The notes: generated from the letters alone by a model not told the origin. Shown: positions 1-5,339, numbered from the stretch's first letter. The stretch: 5,864 bases of DNA from Chamaesiphon sp031376885 (GCA_031376885.1 JANMEL010000066.1:1-5864); one strand, 5' to 3'. Translations and numbers: made by a program.

Positions 1-87
1 AGCTTGCTACTGATAGAAATAGAGAGTAAACGAGAGCTACTAGCCTCTCAGGGGATGGCATTGGAATTAGTCCCGATCCCAACTTAG
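1..87 (+). CDS. C-terminal end of an unidentified protein (partial)
   Basis: An open frame enters from the left edge and runs 28 codons to a TAG at 85-87. The tail reads as a charged helix (EIESKRELLASQG) followed by a short hydrophobic end (MALELVPIPT). It is the only plausible plus-strand gene in the window and converges on the minus-strand gene that ends at 111. I do not recognise the family. The helix-plus-strand look and the stop directly before an inverted repeat favour a real gene end, but 28 codons can be open by chance. The sequence to the left would settle it. Confidence 0.4.
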   Translation, partial: SLLLIEIESKRELLASQGMALELVPIPT

Positions 88-124
88 TATATATGTATTT
101 ACGTAAAACATTAATACATATATA
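88..124. repeat. AT-rich inverted repeat between convergent ORFs
   Basis: Perfect 12-bp arms, TATATATGTATT (88-99) and AATACATATATA (113-124), flank a 13-nt centre that begins with the palindrome TACGTA. The repeat starts on the base after the plus-strand stop codon and overlaps the last codons of the minus-strand gene. It could be a weak bidirectional terminator, although it has no GC-rich stem and no clear T tract. It could also be the end or target of a mobile element. It lies a few bases from where the helicase-like reading frame appears to be cut. Confidence 0.5.
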
Positions 125-2264
125 TTGGTGCAAGATGTGAGGCAGCCAACTTTTGCATTAAGTTCGGCGGGGTAATTTTGCCATTAACACGGAATGCCCA
201 ACCTGACGGAATCACCATGTCTCGTGCTTGGTAATATTCATCCAGAAATTGATCTCGCACCTGACGACCATAACCATCATTAGTAAAATCTTCAATAGCT
301 TCAACGGCAGATTCATCTTCAAAAACTTCTGCCCAAATTCGATTCCGTTTAGAAGCAATAAAAAATTCGATCGCTTCCTGGTCGGCTGAAGCGACAATTT
401 TACTATTCAGAAATTCTAGACTTTTCTGTACTTTTATTTTTGGTAGTTCATCAGACTTATCGAAATTATCTTGAGAGTCACTTTCTGATTCAAAAGATAT
501 ATTCAATGATGTATCAGTATCAGAAATCTTGATTTCATCATCAGCATTCAGGCTATATACTGAATTAATTGCAGAGTCAGCAGCTTGAGATTCTTTGCCT
601 TCAAGCATATCTCGGAGCTTTTGTCCTGTTAACTTACCCTTGATAATATCTTTGACAATTTTGAGTCCTTCAGCATTTTTTGTATCTAAAACACCTGATT
701 GCTCAAAAATTTTATATAATTCAGCCTGAGTTAGATTGGGAATATGAACTTCTAAACTAGCGACAAATTGACGAATAGCATCTATAGTCCAACCAGATGC
801 ACAACGAGCACAGCCACTATTACCTAACTTCCATGAACTTTTAGTAATACTTCCTATTCTAGTTCTCCATTCATATCCATCATCTGGACACTTAAACCAG
901 GCTTCCTTTTGAGAACCATTAGTTACTTTATCAGGGAATATATTTATTTCGTCGTTTTTGTTGTAATCCCAATACTGAGCTATCCGCTCTGGATAATTTG
1001 AAATTAAAGAAGTAGCTTCTATTACAGTAAATCCTCGACAAGCTGGGCATCCACTATTTCCTTTTTGCCACGATCCTTTTGCCACTGAAGTGATTCTTGA
1101 TACCCACTCATGTCCATCAATGGGACATTTGAAGAAAGCTTCTTTGCTCGATCCAATTGTCAACTTTGTAGGATCGAGTCCCAGTTCATTATTTGTTTCG
1201 TAAAGCCAGTATTTAGCAAGCTCATCAGGGAATTTGATTGCTATTGGCTCTCGACGTTTCCATTCACCACGCTTGCGTTCATCAGTACCATTGCAAATTC
1301 GACATCCTGCATTACCTTTAGACCACTGTTGCGAAATCGTGGAAGCAATACTTGATTGCCATTCGTTACCATCATGAGGACACTTGAACCATGCCTTCTT
1401 GTTGCTTGAGAGAGTTACTTTTTCTGGATCTAAGCTAATCTCTTTGTTTTTTTTATAGTCCCAGTATTGACTAATCATTTCAGCATAAACATCTATCAGA
1501 GAAGGCTGTTTTTCTGCTTTTTTCTTTTTACCTGCACACATTGGACAGCCACTAGTTCCACTTCTCCTCCAGCTTGTTACAATTTGATTTGGTTTTTGAT
1601 CCCAAGAATGTCCTTCAGAACATTTAAACCATATAGAATGCTGTGTGCTTCCAGCAAGAATTTCTTCTGGTTTTAGATCTACATTTTTCTCACAATCCCA
1701 CAATTCTGCAACTCTTTCTGGATAAAGTGCAGCCAAGCTTTTTGAGTAGAATTTCTTCTCAGCACTTTCCCTCTTCTCAATCTCTGCTAATGCTTTTGCC
1801 TCCTCTCGCTCTTTCAAATATAAGTAAAATGCTGGATTAATATCAAGAAGCTGTCGAACACGTTCTCTGCTTACTCCATATTTATCACCGATTTCTTGAT
1901 AGGTTAATCCTTGCTTGTAAAGCTCTAATAACTGATCGCTCTTTTCAATCTTTGCCCGTCTAAGTTCGGCAAATCCAGATGACTCTTTTCTTTCTTTTTT
2001 CTTTGCCTCGTTTAATAAATTGATTTCCTCATCATATTTTCCTTGAAGAAATTCATAAACAGCCCGCCCCAAATCAGTAAGTGAAATCCGATCCTCCTCT
2101 ATTTGAACAATGCCTTTGTTCTGAAACTTGAGAATCGCAAGTTTATCAGATTTAAAAACCCTAATTGGAATAGATGACTCAATCTCCAATAGTGATTCAA
2201 TAATCGCCTTCTGATTTTTGCCAATTCCCTTAGCAGCTTCAATAATATCTGATAGATTTTCCAT
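111..2264 (-). CDS. Four-zinc-ribbon HTH protein with truncated helicase-like C-terminus
   Basis: This 717-residue protein appears multidomain. Residues about 15-75 look like a winged helix. Residues 112-140 are a sigma-region-4-like HTH (LTYQEIGDKYGVSRERVRQLL, split here as GLTYQEIGDKY and GVSRERVRQLL). A charged helix covers about 145-175. Four tandem treble-clef ribbons of the 'probable zinc-ribbon' DUF4379 type lie at about 181-245, 259-325, 345-410 and 423-489, each with a YPERVAELWD-like lead, WFKC and GCxxC. Visible ligands are C215/H219/C240/C243, C295/C321/C324, C380/H385/C406/C409 and C459/C485/C488. An acidic linker spans about 570-607. Residues about 608-711 (SADQEAIEFFIAS, PNLMQKLAASHL) match, from memory, the region just ahead of Walker A in a phage/plasmid helicase family. 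The ORF then ends abruptly with APIYMY, so the ATPase core is missing. A nucleic-acid-binding role is likely. A defence or replication role is not shown. The ATG at 2264 has a good upstream promoter. CGATCG occurs only once in the gene, unlike the region to its right. Confidence 0.85.
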   Translation of the reverse strand: MENLSDIIEAAKGIGKNQKAIIESLLEIESSIPIRVFKSDKLAILKFQNKGIVQIEEDRISLTDLGRAVYEFLQGKYDEEINLLNEAKKKERKESSGFAELRRAKIEKSDQLLELYKQGLTYQEIGDKYGVSRERVRQLLDINPAFYLYLKEREEAKALAEIEKRESAEKKFYSKSLAALYPERVAELWDCEKNVDLKPEEILAGSTQHSIWFKCSEGHSWDQKPNQIVTSWRRSGTSGCPMCAGKKKKAEKQPSLIDVYAEMISQYWDYKKNKEISLDPEKVTLSSNKKAWFKCPHDGNEWQSSIASTISQQWSKGNAGCRICNGTDERKRGEWKRREPIAIKFPDELAKYWLYETNNELGLDPTKLTIGSSKEAFFKCPIDGHEWVSRITSVAKGSWQKGNSGCPACRGFTVIEATSLISNYPERIAQYWDYNKNDEINIFPDKVTNGSQKEAWFKCPDDGYEWRTRIGSITKSSWKLGNSGCARCASGWTIDAIRQFVASLEVHIPNLTQAELYKIFEQSGVLDTKNAEGLKIVKDIIKGKLTGQKLRDMLEGKESQAADSAINSVYSLNADDEIKISDTDTSLNISFESESDSQDNFDKSDELPKIKVQKSLEFLNSKIVASADQEAIEFFIASKRNRIWAEVFEDESAVEAIEDFTNDGYGRQVRDQFLDEYYQARDMVIPSGWAFRVNGKITPPNLMQKLAASHLAPIYMY

Positions 2265-2312
2265 GTCTCAATGCAATCTGCGGTAAATCGCTACAATCCA
2301 GTTACAGACTCC

Positions 2313-2341
2313 ATAATTAAGGATTCTCACTCAGATGTCAA
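2313..2341 (-). promoter_or_regulatory. Sigma-70-type promoter for the zinc-ribbon gene
   Basis: Read on the minus strand, a perfect -35 TTGACA (2336-2341) is followed after 17 bp by AATTAT (2313-2318), which matches four of six positions of the -10 consensus. The expected transcript start is near 2306, giving a leader of about 40 nt before the ATG at 2264. No strong Shine-Dalgarno sequence is visible. The -35 box lies inside the small ORF at 2327-2404, so the zinc-ribbon gene probably has its own transcription unit. Confidence 0.5.
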
Positions 2342-2404
2342 GATTTGATAGTTGTAATCTTTGTTCTGTTTATCATATCTAGCAATGATATATATTTCAG
2401 CCAT
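2327..2404 (-). CDS. Doubtful 25-residue ORF downstream of the primase remnant
   Basis: An ATG three bases after the primase fragment's stop opens 25 codons (MAEIYIIARYDKQNK then DYNYQILTSE) ending in TGA. It begins like a beta-strand-rich small protein and its spacing to the upstream gene is operon-like. It is not recognised. It may instead be the surviving N-terminus of a longer gene lost in the same rearrangements that cut its neighbours, or a chance ORF. It overlaps the -35 element of the promoter for the next gene. Confidence 0.25.
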   Translation of the reverse strand: MAEIYIIARYDKQNKDYNYQILTSE

Positions 2405-2407
2405 ATC

Positions 2408-3170
2408 CTAGTTCAAATAACGAATCGCTCTAACCTTATAGTCAGTGCCTGGATTAATCATCAGGTCAGTCTCTGATTTTATTTGACTACCCAAAATCGG
2501 CAATAGACAGAACTGAAGGATCGATACTGGGATGTTGAAGTTACCAGCCGCGATCGATAGCAGGTTCCCAAACTCCCCACCAAACAGATTAGGTGCTTTG
2601 CCATTCTTCAGGTTCAAAGCATCATTAATGTTTTGGCTTAATTCTGGGTCTAATGCTTGTCCACTAGCTGAATGTCCATGTTTGGCATCCCAAGCCGCCA
2701 ACACATTATCTACACCCTCAAACTGGCAAGATGGGGTAGGATGATCGCCCTCAGCCGATTTCCAAATCGTTTCAGCCTCATTATCCTCGATCGGCGGACA
2801 GCAACCAGCGACAAATCGATCGAACAATTCTCTTGCGCTGCCAGTATAGGGATGTCCTATCTCAACGAGGTAATTTTCAGTACCGATTAGTTGCACCCGC
2901 GTCGTTTCTGCCGCCCTCTCCGACACCACCTAATAATTCTCGATTAGATTTCTCAAGTGGAATCACACTCGATTCTGATTGTTTAGCCTTCGGTTTTGGT
3001 GTTTGTTTGGCTTGTACTTTGGGTATTTCGACTGGAATAGCAGATCTTAGAACGTCAAAGCTATAAACATGACCAGATCTTGAGATAATCGTCGATCGAT
3101 CGCCTGTCTTTTGATGTTTGAATCCGGCTAGACGCATTACCCGTGAAGGGTTTTTATTTTTGAGATCGGC
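2408..3170 (-). pseudogene. Primase-helicase (PriCT/DUF3987-type) replication protein remnant
   Basis: Two frames together make the middle of a plasmid/phage primase-helicase. The first is open from 3170, reads NPSRVMRLAGFKHQKTG (the end of an archaeo-eukaryotic primase domain), then a Lys/Pro-rich linker and LLGGVGEGGRNDAGA, and stops at 2877. The second (2408 to about 2895) continues with QLIGTENYLVEIGHPYTG and a PriCT-like helical module (ARELFDRF, EAETIWKSAEGDHPTPSC). It ends in a DUF3987-like start (GGEFGNLLSIAAGNFNIPV, LLPILGSQ, INPGTDYKVRAIRYLN). The frames must be joined by a shift near 2891-2896. The 5' primase core is missing and the frame abuts the integrase fragment. The 3' end stops just before where the P-loop (GETGxKK-like, from memory) should follow. 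The gene would have acted in replication of the mobile element and is now almost certainly non-functional. If an ATG is required, the first piece could start at 3137, where the ATG overlaps the integrase TAA. Confidence 0.8.
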
Positions 3171-3556
3171 CTACCCCCCAAACATTCCCGCAGCTTGGAA
3201 GCGATCGCCTTGTACCTGTGCTTCGATCCTGGTGCCAAATCCTTCCCCTTTATCATCGCCGCCGCGTACTGCTCAAATAGAGCTACAGCGGTAATCTCAG
3301 TGGGATTAGAGCCAGTTTTACGGGGTTTGTACTTGAGTAGGGTGGTATCGAAATAACCTGCTCTGATATCCTTCTCGATCGCAGCCAGTTTCATCTTCGC
3401 GGCTGACTTACCGATGGGGTTATTGTGGTCTTTGAGACTGAAACTGTAAGACTTACCTTCATAGCTCCATCTGAGTAATAGGCTCTTACCGCGTTCTTCG
3501 ATGTGCATAAAAACAGTGGGTGAAAAGGTGGGTGATAGACCAACCAAACCAGCCAA
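3137..3556 (-). pseudogene. Tyrosine integrase N-terminal fragment, catalytic domain lost
   Basis: From the ATG at 3508 (or a TTG at 3556, since a stop lies just upstream), the protein has an arm-type DNA-binding domain. The tell-tale RGKSLLLRWSYEGKSYSFSL is followed by AAKMKLAAIEKDIRAGYFD, about residues 17-76 counted from the TTG. The start of the SAM-like core-binding domain follows (ALFEQYAAAMIKGKDLAPGS, about 91-135). It ends at GRPISKIKTLHG, with none of the R...HxxR...Y catalytic residues. Full-length relatives are typically over 350 residues, so roughly two thirds are missing. The last residues are probably read from primase-derived DNA. The gene lies next to, and points away from, the tRNA-Thr half-site at 3653-3699, as expected for an element's integrase beside its attachment site. 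No clear Shine-Dalgarno decides the start; the ATG at 3508 fits the domain boundary better. Confidence 0.85.
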
Positions 3557-3594
3557 AACAGCACACTATTTCCTGTAAGTAGATACACAAAAGC

Positions 3595-3627
3595 GGCTGT
3601 TAGGACAAGTTTGTTTTCCTAAAAGCC
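3595..3627. repeat. Inverted repeat between att tRNA half and integrase
   Basis: Arms GGCTGTTAGGA (3595-3605) and TCCTAAAAGCC (3617-3627) pair at ten of eleven positions around an 11-nt loop. There is no T run on either side, so a simple terminator is unlikely. The position, between the tRNA 3' end and the integrase gene, suits an integrase or excisionase binding site or an integrase operator. That role is inferred from position only. Confidence 0.5.
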
Positions 3628-3652
3628 TTACCAGAAGCCAATTACCAACCGA

Positions 3653-3699
3653 AGCCCTCAATGGGATTTGAACCCATGACCTCTTCATTACCAATGAAG
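3653..3699 (-). tRNA. 3' half of tRNA-Thr(GGU): att-site remnant
   Basis: On the minus strand the sequence folds as the 3' part of a tRNA. An anticodon arm (stem CTTCA/TGAAG, loop TTGGTAA, anticodon GGT at 3690-3692) is followed by variable bases AGGTC. Next come a T arm (stem ATGGG/CCCAT, loop TTCAAAT), the acceptor 3' strand TGAGGGC and discriminator T. No CCA is encoded. The anticodon GGU decodes threonine codons. Upstream there is no D arm or 5' acceptor strand, so it cannot make a tRNA. A copy running from the anticodon arm to the tRNA 3' end is the classic core of a tyrosine-integrase attachment site, and an integrase fragment lies beside it. Confidence 0.88.
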
Positions 3700-3754
3700 G
3701 GTCATTAACGGCGGATAGTATATGGGGTAAAGCTTTTAGTCTTTAGTAAAAATC

Positions 3755-3782
3755 TGGGGGGGTCTATTGGGGGGTCTAGACC
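3755..3782. repeat. G-rich direct repeats and a 10-bp palindrome flanking the att core
   Basis: TGGGGGGGTCTA (3755-3766) is followed two bases later by TGGGGGGTCTA (3768-3778). These are near-identical copies offset by about 13 bp. The second copy runs into the perfect palindrome GGTCTAGACC (3773-3782). They lie about 55 bp from the tRNA half, on the side opposite the integrase, so they are candidates for integrase arm-type binding sites. This is inferred from position and repetition; no motif match is claimed. Confidence 0.45.
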
Positions 3783-3822
3783 TCCATTTCATCTGTTTAT
3801 TCCAACTTTGAGGATGTTTCGA

Positions 3823-4329
3823 TTAAAGCTCCAGTTTCTCGATCTCAACCATCGAAATATAGAGTTTCATCGGATCGTCAGGAAACTCAATGAAACCGTA
3901 ATCTCTATAGAAGCTTGCCGCGCCTTGACTGATGGCATCAACCACCATCACCACCGCCGCTAGTTGAGTTGACAATTGAAGACATCGCTTCATCGCATCG
4001 AGTAATAAGAATCCGCCATACCCCTTTCCCTGATACCCTGAGTCTACAGCCAATCGTCCGAGTAGAATCGCTGGTAATAGCGGGTATCTGGGTAACTTCT
4101 TGGCTATTGATTCCTCAAGTTCGGTTGAAGCGATCGAGTAAGAAGACAGGCAATAGTACCCCAATACTTGACGTTTTGGTAAGTCAGTCAGTACATAAGG
4201 TGTAGATACCCGCTTCTTTAATTCCTGAGATGCCCTAGTCTTGATGTAATCATCCAAACTATCGACCCCGCAGGTAAACAACGATCGGTCGTGCTTCTTA
4301 CTATCGAGTAAGTCAATACTAAGAGACAT
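3823..4329 (-). CDS. GNAT acetyltransferase toxin of a DUF1778-GNAT pair
   Basis: This 168-residue protein has the full layout of TacT/AtaT-type toxins. These use acetyl-CoA to acetylate the amino group of aminoacyl-tRNAs and so block translation. Visible signs are the N-terminal FTCGVDSLDDYIKTRA motif, the strand LLGRLAVD (89-96), the acetyl-CoA pyrophosphate loop YQGKGYG (99-105), and the C-terminal SFYRDYGF with the conserved catalytic-site tyrosine Y141. The length is normal for the family and no lesion is seen. The ATG lies inside the antitoxin gene with an 11-bp overlap, so the two are co-transcribed and translationally coupled. Activity is probably held in check by the upstream antitoxin. 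Which tRNA it would target cannot be read from the sequence. It lies beside the tRNA-Thr att half, as expected for a stabilising module on a mobile element. Confidence 0.92.
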   Translation of the reverse strand: MSLSIDLLDSKKHDRSLFTCGVDSLDDYIKTRASQELKKRVSTPYVLTDLPKRQVLGYYCLSSYSIASTELEESIAKKLPRYPLLPAILLGRLAVDSGYQGKGYGGFLLLDAMKRCLQLSTQLAAVVMVVDAISQGAASFYRDYGFIEFPDDPMKLYISMVEIEKLEL

Positions 4330-4594
4330 TGCCGAATTCCTGCTTATACCGAATAGCCGCGTCTTTTAGTTTCTGGTTTGGCTCCTTTGGGTTAAGAATA
4401 GCCTCAGCAAAAGCTCTACTACCCTCCGCACTGAGTTTTAAGACGCTATGATTTGCGATCGTATTATCAGCCGCTTCCCTCGCGCTTTTGACCAGAAACT
4501 CACACAGAGTAATATTTTCAATATCCGCCGCCGTCTGAAACTTAGCTTTCAACTCTGGTGCTATTCTTGCCTCTATTCTTGCTGTGTGTACCAT
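4319..4594 (-). CDS. DUF1778 ribbon-helix-helix antitoxin
   Basis: This is a 91-residue antitoxin of the TacA/AtaR kind. The N-terminal ARIEARIAPELKAKFQTAA with ITLCEFLVKSAREAA (about 4-43) is a ribbon-helix-helix fold that dimerises and binds the operator. The C-terminal SRAFAEAILNPKEPNQKLKD (about 59-78) and the following helix form the segment that in this family wraps the GNAT toxin and blocks its active site. It is complete and the first gene of a two-gene operon; its stop lies inside the toxin gene. No Shine-Dalgarno is evident before the ATG at 4594, which is common in cyanobacteria. Family knowledge says the toxin-antitoxin complex represses its own promoter, and a palindrome is present within that promoter. 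Confidence 0.92.
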   Translation of the reverse strand: MVHTARIEARIAPELKAKFQTAADIENITLCEFLVKSAREAADNTIANHSVLKLSAEGSRAFAEAILNPKEPNQKLKDAAIRYKQEFGNVS

Positions 4595-4617
4595 GATTTT
4601 TATTGTGAACTACTGAT

Positions 4618-4647
4618 AGTGTATTCGGATATTTACCGAATTGTCAA
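4618..4647 (-). promoter_or_regulatory. Promoter and palindromic operator of the toxin-antitoxin operon
   Basis: On the minus strand a perfect -35 TTGACA (4642-4647) is followed after 18 bp by TACACT (4618-4623), or after 17 bp by ATACAC. Between the two boxes lies a perfect inverted repeat, ATTCGG-N7-CCGAAT (4623-4641), which also touches the -10 box. Binding there would exclude RNA polymerase. The antitoxin's ribbon-helix-helix domain is the obvious candidate binder (inference). The leader to the ATG at 4594 is short, about 15-20 nt. Confidence 0.65.
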
Positions 4648-4991
4648 TGATAACAGTCTTAAAGGTTATGGCGGCTCTAGTTCTCAACTCGCACGAACGA
4701 TCGACCAGCGACTTTAACAGCCCACTCGCCTAAGCTCTGTTCTTTGGCTGCTATAAGCCCATCTTCTATCTGTTTGGTACGAATGCCTGTGTTGTCCTTC
4801 TCCTGAGCCTCAGAAGCCGTTAGAGCCTCGATTTCAACCATCTTGAAGAACTCAACCCATGTTTTAGTACCTGGATCTTTGTCTGTGGTGGGGTGACTGT
4901 GGAGATCGATCTAGCCTCTAATTCTTCAAACCTCTCTCTGGTATATGTTTCTAGTTCGGCAATGGAATTAGTAATGGGTTCGATCGCTAGT

Positions 4992-5079
4992 CCTCTATAG
5001 GTTTTAACTATTTGTCCCACATCACTAACACCTATAGAGGGTTTAATTAATTCATCTAACCCTAAGTTACCTATAGAGG
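4992..5079. repeat. Three CCTATAGAGG decamers at exact 39-bp spacing
   Basis: CCTATAGAGG occurs at 5031-5040 and 5070-5079, and as its reverse complement CCTCTATAGG at 4992-5001. The start-to-start distance is 39 bp in both steps. On the minus strand this equals 13 codons and matches the period of the 13-residue protein repeats in the surrounding broken gene. At 4992 the decamer lies in the opposite orientation and encodes different residues, so shared ancestry of that copy is uncertain. Confidence 0.5.
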
Positions 5080-5186
5080 ACTTAAATATATCCTCAACAT
5101 CCGCTCTTGACGATGATATGTGTGGGGGGTGTGAGTACCTATATGATGATTCAGTAAGTAAGTATCTAAATAGGTTTAATTAATTC
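5040..5186. repeat. 14-bp direct repeat GGTTTAATTAATTC
   Basis: Identical copies lie at 5040-5053 and 5173-5186, 133 bp apart. On the minus strand both encode ELIKP, but in different reading frames relative to the intervening DNA. This suggests repeat-unit duplication followed by a frameshift, or recombination between copies, within the broken gene. The stretch between them (5086-5165) holds no separate gene, only the frame of piece B and a G6 run at 5114-5119. Confidence 0.5.
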
Positions 5187-5303
5187 CTCTATATCTAGTT
5201 CTGAATTAACTATATTAGGCGGGTTCGGAGATATCCCCACTGACACCTCGAATAGTCTATTGTTTTAGATATTTTCAGCATATATATATCTCTCTCTACC
5301 TAT

Positions 5304-5339
5304 AAAAAATCACGACTACCAATAAAAGTAAATCGTGAT
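5304..5339 (-). terminator. Rho-independent terminator after the small Gln-rich gene
   Basis: On the minus strand ATCACGA (5333-5339) pairs perfectly with TCGTGAT (5309-5315) across a 17-nt loop. The loop contains a further TAC/GTA pairing. The stem runs directly into a T tract (5304-5309). It lies about 40 bp past the stop of the gene ending at 5381 and ahead of the next gene remnant, so it separates the two transcription units. The interval 5247-5300 contains TA and TC dinucleotide runs and no supported gene. Confidence 0.65.

Larger units (their letters stand above)
4677..5246 (-). pseudogene. Broken gene of unknown function with 13-residue repeats and coiled coil
   Basis: Three frame pieces fit one decayed gene. 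Piece A (5166-5246, GTG start) reads ISPNPPNIV and LDIEELIKPI, then stops. Piece B is open from about 5184 to 4820 without an ATG; a GTG at 5020 is its first usable start. It carries DVEDIFKSSIGNLG, LDELIKPSIGVSD and VGQIVKTYRGLAI, which are 13-residue repeats, then a charged coiled coil (IAELETYTRERFEELEARS). Piece C runs to the TAG at 4677-4679 and reads DKDPGTKTWVEFFKMVEIEA followed by QIEDGLIAAKEQ and EWAVKVAGRSFVRVEN. Adding one C to the C4 run at 4890-4893 joins B to C cleanly as VTPTTDKDPG. The A-to-B joint is unclear and may reflect a duplication. I do not recognise the family. It lies immediately upstream of the toxin-antitoxin promoter, on the same strand. Confidence 0.55.

Noticed and set aside
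1110..1840. Several plus-strand open frames of 65-81 codons opposite the zinc-ribbon gene
   Set aside because: They lie antisense to a well-supported 717-codon gene, encode Cys/Phe/Ser-rich sequence with no recognisable motif, and have no promoter or ribosome site that I could see.
3135..3139. TAATG stop-start overlap as evidence of an integrase-primase operon
   Set aside because: The primase homology (NPSRV) already begins upstream of this ATG, so the overlap is more likely a by-product of the deletion junction than a true translation start.
3391..3588. A GTG-started 65-codon minus-strand frame overlapping the integrase
   Set aside because: It overlaps the convincing arm-binding domain of the integrase in another frame and shows no family features.
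3653..3740. A complete tRNA-Thr gene
   Set aside because: No D arm (GGTAGAG-like) or matching 5' acceptor strand (GCCCTCA) occurs in the 40 bases upstream of the anticodon arm, so only the 3' half is present.
3969..4205. Plus-strand 78-codon frame inside the toxin gene
   Set aside because: It is antisense to the GNAT toxin, whose acetyl-CoA and catalytic motifs make the minus-strand reading certain.
4992..5079. CRISPR-like array, because a decamer recurs at regular 39-bp spacing
   Set aside because: There are only three short copies, one of them inverted, and the spacing equals a whole number of codons in a coding frame. This is coding repetition, not an array.
5210..5281. A 23-codon ATG ORF on the minus strand with a purine-rich AGAGAGA upstream
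   Set aside because: It lies in a different frame from the gene remnant it overlaps and encodes no recognisable pattern. It might mark that gene's original start, but this cannot be shown.
5279..5298. TA and TC dinucleotide runs as a microsatellite or origin element
   Set aside because: The runs are too short (about five units each), and no iterons or DnaA-box pattern was seen around them.
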